The translations under genes were made by a program, and so were the position numbers. Below are positions 39,471 through 51,400 of a stretch of DNA of 64,000 bases, piece by piece. The DNA is from Isochrysis galbana. Lineage: Eukaryota > Haptophyta > Isochrysidales > Isochrysidaceae. Every line of letters starts with the position of its first letter. The first letter of the stretch is position 1. Below the pieces are notes generated by a model, which had not been told where the DNA came from, searched no databases, and was given only the letters and a program-made list of their open reading frames with translations. The stretch lies in contig CM030945.1 in NCBI GenBank assembly GCA_018136815.1, positions 966,605-1,030,604 of the forward strand, written 5' to 3'.

Positions 39471-42400
39471 AGGGACACACCCGACCGATTGGCGTACCAT
39501 TCAGCCTCGGTAGCCTTGCTATCGGCAAACGGCTACTTTCCGGCAGGGGTGGATGCGAGGGGCTTATCGAAATTTTGCGACTGTTCCACAGACGCGGTCA
39601 GCACGGTTCCTCTGGTGCGTTGGCCCATTGAGCTTGATCGCGGGATCGTCGCCCAACGAGCCAAGCATGGTGCCTTTCTACGCGACGCCGAGCTCTTTGA
39701 TAACCTTGCTTTCGCCATCTCCCAAGCGGAAGCGGAGGCCATGGACCCGCAGCAGCGGCTCCTTCTAGAGCGAGGATATGAAGCGCTCCGAGCTGCCGGA
39801 AGCTCGCGCGAGTCTTTGGTGGGATCCGATATAGGTGTCTTTATTGGGATAGCGGCAGCTGATTGGACAGACGTCGTGCGTGCCTCACACCTGGCTTCGA
39901 GTGTTTATGCGGCGACGGGGAGCAGCCACTCGATCGCCTCCGGCCGAATATCCTTCGTGTTAGGAATACAAGGTCCGTGTGTCTCTTATGACACCGCCTG
40001 CTCCGCTGCCTTGGTCGCCACTCACGCTGCGTGGCGCGCGCAGCAGCTGGAGGAGTGCACTTCCTCCCTCGTTGGCGGCGTCTCGATGATGCTGCTGCCA
40101 CATGTCTCCATGACCTTCGCAATGGCCGGAATGCTCTCGCCTCGCGGTCGGTGTCATACGTTCGACTCGCGTGCTGACGGGTATGCTCGCGGAGAAGCGT
40201 GTTGTGCACTTACTCTGGCATCTGGCGCGGGGTGGCCGCCATTTTGCCGCGCCGAGGTGAGACAATGCCGGGTGCGCCAGGATGGTCGCAGCGCGAGCCT
40301 CACCGCTCCCAATGGCCAGGCGCAACGCGACCTCCTCACGGCTGTCTATGCCGTGCAACTTGGCTCCGAAAGCACCATGGTGCTGGACGGAATCGAGGCA
40401 CACGGCACGGGCACACAGCTTGGGGACCCCGTCGAAGTTCGCGCGCTTGCCGCGGCCGTGCTGCGCTCACAGCCTCCGCAAACCCAATTTCTTGCAAGCA
40501 GCCTAAAGGCGAATGCGGGCCATGCGGAGCCTGCGGCGGGATTGGCTGGGCTCATTGCGCTGGAGCTGAGCCTGTTTGCAGAGTCGCAGAGACCTAACGC
40601 TCAACTGCGCGTCTTGAGTTCGCACATCCGAGAGGGCATGCGAGGAACGGCTTGCTATCTTCCCGTCCAAAGTTCTCACCTACGGAGTCATAGGACGCCA
40701 ACGCCGTCGGAACGAACGCCGCCTGGGAAACCATCGGGGTTTCTCGGGGGGGTCAGCTCGTTTGGATATAGCGGGACAATCAGCCACGCGTCGATCCAAT
40801 GTCACAGAGATGTGCAACGCGTTCAGCTTACCAAAGTGGAGTATGTGCGCCGAAGATTTCCTTGGCGAGAATCGACACATCCTCTTGCCCAGATTAGGCC
40901 GCATATCACCGAGGGCTCTTGCATCTTCCACTCACCGGCGCGCGGCGCGCTTTTTGCACTTGTGTCGGATCACATTGTGCATGGCCAAGTGATATTCCCA
41001 GCAGCTGGCTATTTGGAGATGGCGAGAGAGTGCTGTGCGCGGGTGCTTGGTGCCCCTTGGGTACAGTTGCGCCGTGTATACTTCTTGCAGCCGCTGGTGC
41101 TCGACGGCTCTCTGCAAGATGCCGTCATAAGCTGTAGTTTTGATGAGAACACCAGCCGTTTCTACGTGAGTAATAGCTCGCTCCCGCAACTCAGCAATGC
41201 TCCGGACGGCGGATCTGGGGTATCCACACATTGTACAGGGGATGCATCAGGCGCCTCCAGTCATGTTTATTTGTTTGAGGTCCCAACAGTCAGAGAGGCG
41301 TGCGATATAACCGTTGAGCCTGAGAAGCTGTATTCCTCGCTGTACTCCATTGGACTGGAATACGGACGCTCGTATCGACGGCTTCAAGTAGCGTGGGTGA
41401 CAGCTGCAGGTCAGAGTCTAGCAAGACTCGCACCGGGGAGGCGTATGGACGCCGACGGCACGCAGGTGCATCCTGCCGATCTGGATGCAGCTTTGCAGCT
41501 TGCTTCCCTTCTGTCGCCACGTTTGCCAACTACGCTGCAGCTCCCGTTTACCGTCGCCAGCGCTCTCATGCGACGGGCGAGCAACAATCTTCATTCGCAA
41601 GCTGTACGACAAGGCGTAGCATCCGCGGGCATTTGGATTTGCGGCATGGATGCTGGAGGCAAGGAGGGCCTAGGAGTCGTGCTCCAAAGCTTCGAGAGCC
41701 GAAGCGTCAGTGCTGGCACTCGTGCACTTGCACGTCAGGCCACCAAAAGGCCTGATATGTATAGTACGGAATGGAGACCGATAAACGTGCCGGTTGCCGA
41801 CGAGCGTTTGCTTGCCCAAGGCGCTGTAATGAGTACGCCTTCAGGGAACACGGGCCCGTGTTCACAAGCAAAGTCCTTGCTACCTCAAGGAAGACCGCCG
41901 TGCACGATTCTCATCAATGGCGAGGACCGCGCTGCTTTGCAAGCACTAGCGTCGGCTGAGGCGGCACTCTGCTGTCTGCGTGCACAACGGAGTTCGAAGG
42001 ATGCATTCCTGCGCATGATAACAAACGCCTCTCTGCCATTCGCGCGCACATCCTCGCAACCACGACATGCTGGCGTATTCGGACTTGCGAGAAGCGCTCG
42101 CTCAGAAATGCCTACGGCATCAATCACTCATCTTGACGTATCGGAGTACTCTCGAGCGGGTGCTGTCGCACATTCTCTGGCTCTGTCCATCGCACCCGAG
42201 CCGGAAGTTTTGTGCTCGCAGCACACGTTGCTGGTAGCAAGACTTGTGACGGCGCGTGCGTCAACTTACGGACCCGTCACGCTGCACTTCGACGCACGTG
42301 GTGCCGTGGCAAACCTTCGCGTCGTCTCTCAAGCTCCACGCACCGCCGGCCTGCAAGAGGGCGAGGTCGCGCTGGGCGTCCGAGCGGTCGGTCTCAATTT

Positions 42401-45400
42401 CCGCGACGTCCTCAATGTCCTCGGTGCCTATCCCGGCGATCCTGGCCCTCCGGGCTCCGACTGTGCTGCAAACGTCGCCGAACTTGGTGGACGAGACGTA
42501 CGCCTGAGGTCGGGCGATTCAGTTCTTGGCCACGGCGTGGCGGCGCTGGCCTCGGAGGCACGCACCGATGCGCGGCTGGTGGCGCTATTCCGACATCCAC
42601 TAACCTTCGAGCAGGCAAGTACGCTTCCGACGACATGGAGCACTGTGCACATGGCACTGCTCGCGGCTGGACCCCGCTCGAACGAGGACGTCTTGCTACA
42701 AGCTGGCGCCGGCGGTGTTGGTCTTGCTGCGGCCGAGTACGCGCACTGGCTGTGCGCCCGTGTAGCTGTGAGCGTGGGGCGGCCGTACAAGCACTTCTAC
42801 GTGCGAAGCATGGGGCTTTCCCCACGGACGCTCTCGTCACGCGACGGCAGCGCGTTTGCGTTTGGCGGCTCCGTGCTTCTTTGCGCTAGGCGTGTGTGTT
42901 TCGTCTTGAACAGCTTGTCGGGAGACTTCATCGCGGGATCGCTAGCCGTCCTAGGCGAGAATGGTTTCTTTGGCGAGATTGGGAAGCGCGCTGTTTGGAG
43001 TGCGGAACGGATGCCCGTTGCGTCGCCAAGTATCACGTATCGAGCTCTCGCCCTCGACGCCGCAATGGAACAGTGCCCGTGCTGGATGAGTGGCGTGCTG
43101 CAGACACTATCGGCCCGTGCCACCCGTGACGTGGCCCATGGGCTTCCGTTTCTATGTTTCGAGCTGGATCGGAGCGTCCACGCAGCATTTCGCTGCTTGC
43201 AGAGCGGCCGCAACACGGGTAAGGTCGTCGTGCGCATTCCAAGCACAGCAGTCGTATCGGCTCAATGCACACACCTGCTCACGGGCGGCACCGGCGGTCT
43301 TGGTTTGCTGACGGGCATTTGGCTAGGCGAGAATGGTGCCGTGAAGGTCTTGTTGTCGTCACGGAGTGGCCAGCTAGCTAAGATGGAGGCTTCTCGACTC
43401 ACTGGGCTGCGCACGTGCGGATACTGCGTGCTTCAGTGCGATACTAGCGACACGAGTGACATGCGTCGTGCCTTTGGGTGCGCCGCCGCCGACGCCGGCT
43501 CACGCATCCGTGGCCTGTGGCATGCGGCAGGGGTGCTCTCCGACGGGCTGCTGAGCACGCAAACGGCGCGCACACTCCGGTGCGTGTATGCGCCCAAGGC
43601 CTACGGCTCGTGGACCTTGCAGCAAGCAAGTGCTCCCGCCGTGCTCGATGCATTCGTTACATTCTCCTCGGTCGCCGCGCTCCTCGGAGGGGCCGGGCAG
43701 TCCAACTACGCGGCGGCAAACTGTTGCCTCGACTCTCTATGCTGCCATCGAGTGGTGCGCGGACAGGCCGGCTCCAGCGTGCAGTGGGGTCCGTGGGCGG
43801 ACGTGGGCATGGCAGCGGGCGGCGCTATCCACGTTCGTATGCAGGCTGGCGGGATAGGCTTGTTGAGTCCAGCCGAGGGCGTGCACGCATGGCGATCTTG
43901 TCTTCGACCAAGCGGCCTCGCGGTGTGTGCCTTGGTCGCCGTCGACTGGGCACGCTTCTTTGGTCTTGCGACCCATAGATTACCGCTGCTTGCGTCAATT
44001 GCCCCAGAACAAAGCATCACGAGCAAGTCCATGTCGGTTCTCAGCGAACCGAAGCAATCTGGCGTCACGATTGCAGACGTGCTTGAGGCAATGCGAAGGA
44101 CGTCTGGAGTGAGAATCGAAGCCGACGCACCGTTGATGGAATGCGGCCTAGATTCGTTGGGCGTAGTCGAGCTTGGCAATGAACTACAACGATTAGCCGG
44201 TCGTAGCTTGCCGAGCACCCTCATCTTCGATTTTCCTACCGCACGTCTGCTTGCTAGTCATCTTGACGCAAAGCCTGATTTGGCACATTACGAGGTGCGG
44301 ACAGCGAGCGGCTCGCCCTCATTGGAGCACGTCATTTTCATAGGCCTCGAAGCATCACTGCCCGGCAGCGCAGTCTCTGTGGACGCAGTGCAACGAGTAC
44401 TGGCTTGTGGTGCTGATCTTGTCACCGAAGTTCCTGTGAACCGATGGCCGTTAGCTCCTCATCATCGCCGAGGAGATGTCATCGCGCAGCGCGTCCGCCA
44501 CGGGGCATTCCTTTTCGACGTAGAAAACTTCGATCACTCAGGCTTTGGTATTTCGCCCGGGGAGGTTTCTTCTATGGATCCACAACAACGTTTGCTATTG
44601 GAGCGTGGATATGGAGCACTTCACGCGGCAGGGCTCCGGCGAAGTGAGCTGGTGGGTTCCTTGACTGGAGTATTTGTCGCAATCGCAGCTGCAGACTGGA
44701 CGGCGAAGCTGCGATCTTCTCCCGCCGCCCAGAGTGTCTTTGCAGCCACCGGTAGCAGTCACTCTATTGCCTCGGGGCGCATCTCCTTCGTGCTCGGGCT
44801 GCAAGGCCCATGCGCATCGTTTGACACAGCTTGTTCGGCCACCTTGGTGGCGTCCCACTCCGCACTGCGTTCACTCCAACTGTGCGAGTGCCACGCTGCA
44901 GTATTATCGGGCGTTAGCTTGATGCTCTTGCCAACCGTCTCCTGGACTTTCGGAAGGGCTGGGATGCTTTCGACTAACGGACGTTGCTTTACGTTTGATG
45001 GCCGCGCTGACGGGTACGCCCGCGGTGAAGCATGTTGCGCCTTCGCACTGAGGCCGGGGAGTTATCAAAGCAGTGGTCAAGCAGGCATCGCCGGAAGCTG
45101 CGTTCGCCAAGACGGCAAAAGCGCCAGTTTGACTGCACCGAATGGGCAAGCTCAACAAGCGATGCTTCGAGCGGCTCACGAGGATGCCGCGAATGGTATT
45201 CCGCCAATATTTGAGTCTCATGGAACTGGCACCGCCCTCGGCGATCCGATCGAGGCGCGCTCGCTAAGTTCGGTACTTTCCGATGCGCGGATCGCAAGAC
45301 TTGTGGGCGGTATGAAGGCCAACGTTGGCCATTCTGAGCCTGCCGCCGGCGGTTCAGGACTGCTGAGTCTTTTGGCCTTATGTCGAGGCGAGAACGCACC

Positions 45401-48400
45401 TAATGCCCAGCTGCGCCTCCTCAATGGTCACGTTGCAACGGCCATCGACCGGAACTTTGCTTTGCCCAGTCAACTCACCTCGCATAGAGCCACTCTTTCC
45501 GGGGTCAGTTCTTTCGGGTACAGCGGGACAATCGCACACACTGTGCTGTCGGCTGTCGCCCGGTCGATCGTTGGAGCAGGGGATGGCGAGCGTTGGAGAA
45601 CTATGTCAGTGTTCTCTAGACGGAAGATTAGTCCCCGTATCGCTTCCTCGTCGACAACTCTAGCAGGTCTAGGTGTTCACGACATATTGGACAGTCTTCA
45701 GAAAACCCTTGGGGTCGGTGTGGATGCGGATGTCCCCTTGATGGATGCAGGCTTGGACTCTTTGGGTGCTGTAGAGCTTGGCAATCAACTTCAGCAGCGG
45801 GTGGGCGACAAGCTCCAACTGCCAACAACTCTGGTGTTTGATTATCCTACCGCTCGCCAGCTTTCGCAGTTCTTCGAAGTCGCGTTGATGAGCTCCGACG
45901 CGCATGCTATGAGTGAGACTTGGGAGCCTGTGGCACCGAAGCTCGATGACAGACCCAGCACCCCGTCGGAGGCACCATGCTTAGGCCATCTCATCCCTGC
46001 TTTGGCGAGTGGATGGAGTGCCCTACTTCCTGGCGGGGCCACCTCTTGCCATGATCTACGCAATTTGATTGCAAGCGGCGCCAACTTAGTGGGTGTCGTT
46101 CCTGCAGATCGCTGGCACAGCCCTTGTGCTCAATCGGAGAGTGATGTTGACGGGCCTTTGCACCGTACACGACACGGCGGCTTTCTCGCGGATATTACCC
46201 TCTTTGACAACGTCTTTTTTGGCCTTGCTCCAGCGGAGGCCGCGGCGATGGACCCACAACAGCGCTTGCTACTTGAACGGAGTTATGACGCACTTAATGC
46301 AGCAAATTTTTGCAAAGCAACACTGCTCGACAGTCTCACTGGCGTCTTCATCGGTATTGCTGCCACGGATTGGGCGGAGGTGCTTCGCACTACTCCTCTC
46401 GGCGGCACCGTCTATGCTGCGACAGGCAGTAGCCATTCCGTCGCCTCAGGCCGCGTCTCTTTCGCATTGGGTCTCCAAGGGCCTTGCATCTCCTACGACA
46501 CGGCGTGTTCTGCAGCTCTTGTTGCTAGCCATGCAGCTATGCGCGCAGTGCAGAGGAGTGAGTGTGTCTCTGCTTTGATTGCTGGCGTGAGTGTTATGCT
46601 ACTACCTGGCGTATCCACGACGTTTGCTACAGCAGGCATGCTCTCACATGTTGGGCGCTGTCATACCTTCGATGCGCGAGCGGACGGCTATGTTCGAGCC
46701 GAGGCCTGTTGTACTGGAGCATTGCGCTCAAGAGAAGAGATTGCGCTAGATTGTGCTTTGCTGATGGGTGGAAGCGTGCGCCAGGATGGCAAGAGCGCAA
46801 GCCTTACGGCTCCGAACGGGCAAGCGCAGCAAGCTCTCATCCAGGCAGCTCTCATTGATGCTCAAACTCTACCGGACGATCTGTGCGCCATCGAAGCCCA
46901 CGGCACGGGCACCGCGCTGGGCGATCCCGTCGAAATACGGTCGCTCGTCGCATCCATTATCGGATGTGGTGGGGTGCCCGAGCTGCCCCTTGTTGGCAGC
47001 ATAAAGGCGAATGCGGGACATGCGGAGCCCGCAGCCGGTGCGTCTGCACTTGTTTGTCTCGCCTACAGTCTGCGCATGGGAGAAGCAGGTCCAAATGCTC
47101 AGCTTCGAGTTCTCAACCCGCATATAGCTTCCGCGCACAGAATGTCAGCTGCCGCTCTTGCCGTACAAATTGCGCCGCTTGCACCGCCTTGCACGTCTCA
47201 CTGGGATAATCTCACTGGCGGGGTGAGTTCATTTGGATACAGCGGTACACTCGCACATCAGCTGCTCTGTCTAAACTCTTCACAAATGCGGGTTCAGCGC
47301 CCGAGCGTGTCCTCGCCCGACATGGACGGGCGACGACTGCGCCACAAGCTTCGCCATTTTCCTTGCCACGATTTGGCGCATCCCTTCTTATCGAGGCGCC
47401 ATGCATTCCCTAAGAGCACTGAATCCTATACGTTCGAGACCCCCGTCGGCGGTGCGCTGTTTGCGCTCGTCGGCGACCACGTGATTCTTGGGCATGTGGT
47501 GTTCCCCGCATCGGCATACCTGGAAACGGCCCATGCAGCAAGGGTCTTCGTAACGGGGGAACTCCAATCTGGACTCGCGAAGGTATCCTTTCGCGCACCT
47601 CTTCGGCTATGCAACCAAGATACGTCCTGGCTTTGCTGCACCATAGCGGCGACTAATTTGGCCTTCACAATCGAGAGCATGGACGGAGACCAAAAGGCGG
47701 CTCGTACAATGCATTGTGCCGGTTCTCTTTCGCGGCCATCCTGTCGGCGAGAACCTCGTGTTGTATCGCTACGCCAAAGTTGTTCAGCTAGCTTTGACAT
47801 GGCCACACTATATGCTACATTACATGCCGCTGGGCTGCAGTACGGTAACGACTATCGTGCCTTGCAGATGGCTCTCCGTCTTGCGGATTCAACCGCCGCT
47901 ATTGGCTATACCCGTCGACGCAAGCGCTGGCAAGGAACGGAGGTACACCCTGCAGACCTGGACGCATCTTTCCAATTGACGGCGTTGCCGACGGCGTCGA
48001 CACGCCTTCGCCTGCCATTTGCCCTACATCATTGCTTCTACTCTCAAGCACATGGCCCTCTATGGCTAGTCGCGCGTTGCGGACCCGATGGTTCGTCACA
48101 GATTGTACTTGAAAGCCGCAGATTGAATCTTCTCGTAACTGTCGACGGTTTCCAAACACGCGAGCTATATACTGAGGCTAAGCGAGGCTCACGGCATGCC
48201 GCGATGTATTTTACTCGTTGGATGCAGGTGGAGTTTCCCCTTGATCATCAAGATGGTGCTCTTGGTAAAATGCTCGTCGTCTCAGCTTCAGGCGGCTTGG
48301 AAGTGCGGGAGTCCTCCGAAGGTCGATTGCCACCTATCGGAGTGCATGTCGCGATCGACAGCGGCGTCACACATCCTCACATCTCTCCTTTGCCGTCACT

Positions 48401-51400
48401 TACTGTTGCTCAGCGAAGCGTCTGCTCTTACACGTCGAGCACACTTCCTCGGCTTGTTTTCTTGAGCGCCGGAGCGTATGCCGTCACACCGATGTCCGCG
48501 AACTGCCCCGTGAGAGGCGGTGTGCTTGGTTTCGTACGGTCGGCACGGTCCGAAAGCCTCGACAACAACTTGGCTACCTGTGACCTTCATTCTAGAGGGT
48601 GGGCCGACATGACGTCTCGCTTATCATGGGCGGCCGCGTTCTTTCCGTCAGCAGAGCCAGAGTCGGCAATCCGTGATGGTGCTCGAGTTGTGCCAAGACT
48701 TTGTACAGCTCCTCTATCAACGATTGGTCCAGTGTCTTTGCACTTCGACGCACGTGGTGCCGTGGCAAACCTTCGCGTCGTCTCTCAAGCTCCACGCACC
48801 GCCGGCCTGCAAGAGGGCGAGGTCGCGCTGGGCGTCCGAGCGGTCGGTCTCAATTTCCGCGACGTCCTCAATGTCCTCGGTGCCTATCCCGGCGATCCTG
48901 GCCCTCCGGGCTCCGACTGTGCTGCAAACGTCGCCGAACTTGGTGGACGAGACGTACGCCTGAGGTCGGGCGATTCAGTTCTTGGCCACGGCGTGGCGGC
49001 GCTGGCCTCGGAGGCACGCACCGATGCGCGGCTGGTGGCGCTATTCCGACATCCACTAACCTTCGAGCAGGCAAGTACGCTTCCGACGACATGGAGCACT
49101 GTGCACATGGCACTGCTCGCGGCTGGACCCCGCTCGAACGAGGACGTCTTGCTACAAGCTGGCGCCGGCGGTGTTGGTCTTGCTGCGGCCGAGTACGCGC
49201 ACTGGCTGTGCGCCCGTGTAGCTGTGAGCGTGGGGCGGCCGTACAAGCACTTCTACGTGCGAAGCATGGGGCTTTCCCCACGGACGCTCTCGTCACGCGA
49301 CGGCAGCGCGTTTGCGTTTGGCGGCTCCGTGCTTCTTTGCGCTAGGCGTGTGTGTTTCGTCTTGAACAGCTTGTCGGGAGACTTCATCGCGGGATCGCTA
49401 GCCGTCCTAGGCGAGAATGGTTTCTTTGGCGAGATTGGGAAGCGCGCTGTTTGGAGTGCGGAACGGATGCCCGTTGCGTCGCCAAGTATCACGTATCGAG
49501 CTCTCGCCCTCGACGCCGCAATGGAACAGTGCCCGTGCTGGATGAGTGGCGTGCTGCAGACACTATCGGCCCGTGCCACCCGTGACGTGGCCCATGGGCT
49601 TCCGTTTCTATGTTTCGAGCTGGATCGGAGCGTCCACGCAGCATTTCGCTGCTTGCAGAGCGGCCGCAACACGGGTAAGGTCGTCGTGCGCATTCCAAGC
49701 ACAGCAGTCGTATCGGCTCAATGCACACACCTGCTCACGGGCGGCACCGGCGGTCTTGGTTTGCTGACGGGCATTTGGCTAGGCGAGAATGGTGCCGTGA
49801 AGGTCTTGTTGTCGTCACGGAGTGGCCAGCTAGCTAAGATGGAGGCTTCTCGACTCACTGGGCTGCGCACGTGCGGATACTGCGTGCTTCAGTGCGATAC
49901 TAGCGACACGAGTGACATGCGTCGTGCCTTTGGGTGCGCCGCCGCCGACGCCGGCTCACGCATCCGTGGCCTGTGGCATGCGGCAGGGGTGCTCTCCGAC
50001 GGGCTGCTGAGCACGCAAACGGCGCGCACACTCCGGTGCGTGTATGCGCCCAAGGCCTACGGCTCGTGGACCTTGCAGCAAGCAAGTGCTCCCGCCGTGC
50101 TCGATGCATTCGTTACATTCTCCTCGGTCGCCGCGCTCCTCGGAGGGGCCGGGCAGTCCAACTACGCGGCGGCAAACTGTTGCCTCGACTCTCTATGCTG
50201 CCATCGAGTGGTGCGCGGACAGGCCGGCTCCAGCGTGCAGTGGGGTCCGTGGGCGGACGTGGGCATGGCAGCGGGCGGCGCTATCCACGTTCGTATGCAG
50301 GCTGGCGGGATAGGCTTGTTGAGTCCAGCCGAGGGCGTGCACGCATGGCGATCTTGTCTTCGACCAAGCGGCCTCGCGGTGTGTGCCTTGGTCGCCGTCG
50401 ACTGGGCACGCTTCTTCGATGCATTCCCGCGGGCAGACATCCAGCCATTCCTCGACGGTATGAGGCAGCAGAACCATACGATGAAACATTTGCCTTCGGC
50501 CCCACGACACTCTCAGGTCAACGGTATCTCCTTACCTGAGATCATGAGCACCCTACGGCACACTATCGGTCCACATGTAGATGAAGATAGTCCCTTGATG
50601 GACGCTGGCCTTGATTCTCTCGGCGCCGTGGAACTCGGAAACCAATTGCAGCAAAAGTCAGGCTTGAGTTCGCTTCCAACTACTCTAGTCCTAGATTTTC
50701 CCACGGGGCGTCAATTGGCTGCGTATTTTGAAGCCACTGCTAGTGGAGGCGCAACGCAAGGCGAGACCGCGGAGATTTTTGTGCAAGGTCTATCCGAAGC
50801 AGGGGTCCGGGCTAGTGAGTGTCATGCACATGGTTGGAGCGCGGATCTTCCAGCCGGGTGCAGCACACTTCTTATGATTGAAAGCTTAGTCCGGCAAGGA
50901 GCAGACGCTGTTGCAAGCATTCCAAATGGACGATGGGAAGTCGATAGCACACTGAGAGAATCCGTCGCTGCGTCCCATGGCGGCTTCCTAGCACGATTGG
51001 AATGTTTCGATAACACCGCTTTTGGTGTTTCTGGCGTGGAAGCGGCGGTCATGGATCCGCAGCAACGGCTTCTATTAGAACACGGGTATGCAGCGCTCCA
51101 CGCTGCTGGCTCATCTCGCAGCGTCCTACTGGGTCAAAACATCGGCGTATTTGTTGGCATCGCCGCCGCAGACTGGGCAGAAGTGTTGCGTGCTTCGCAA
51201 TCGGCTCGAAGTGTGTACGCTGCGACGGGTGCAAGTCACTCAATCGCATCGGGCAGGCTCTCATACTTCCTAGGAATTCACGGTCCATGCGCGTCGTATG
51301 ACACCGCGTGCTCTTCTGCGTTGGTAGCCGGACATGCCGCCATAACATGTGTTCATCAAGGCGTAAGCGATGGGGCTCTCTTGGCTGGAGTGAGTGTGAT

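Noticed and set aside
48739-50416. ER-KR duplication as a simple assembly duplication
   Set aside because: Both copies sit in frame between different, diverged DH and ACP domains, which an artefactual copy would not produce; long reads are still advisable.
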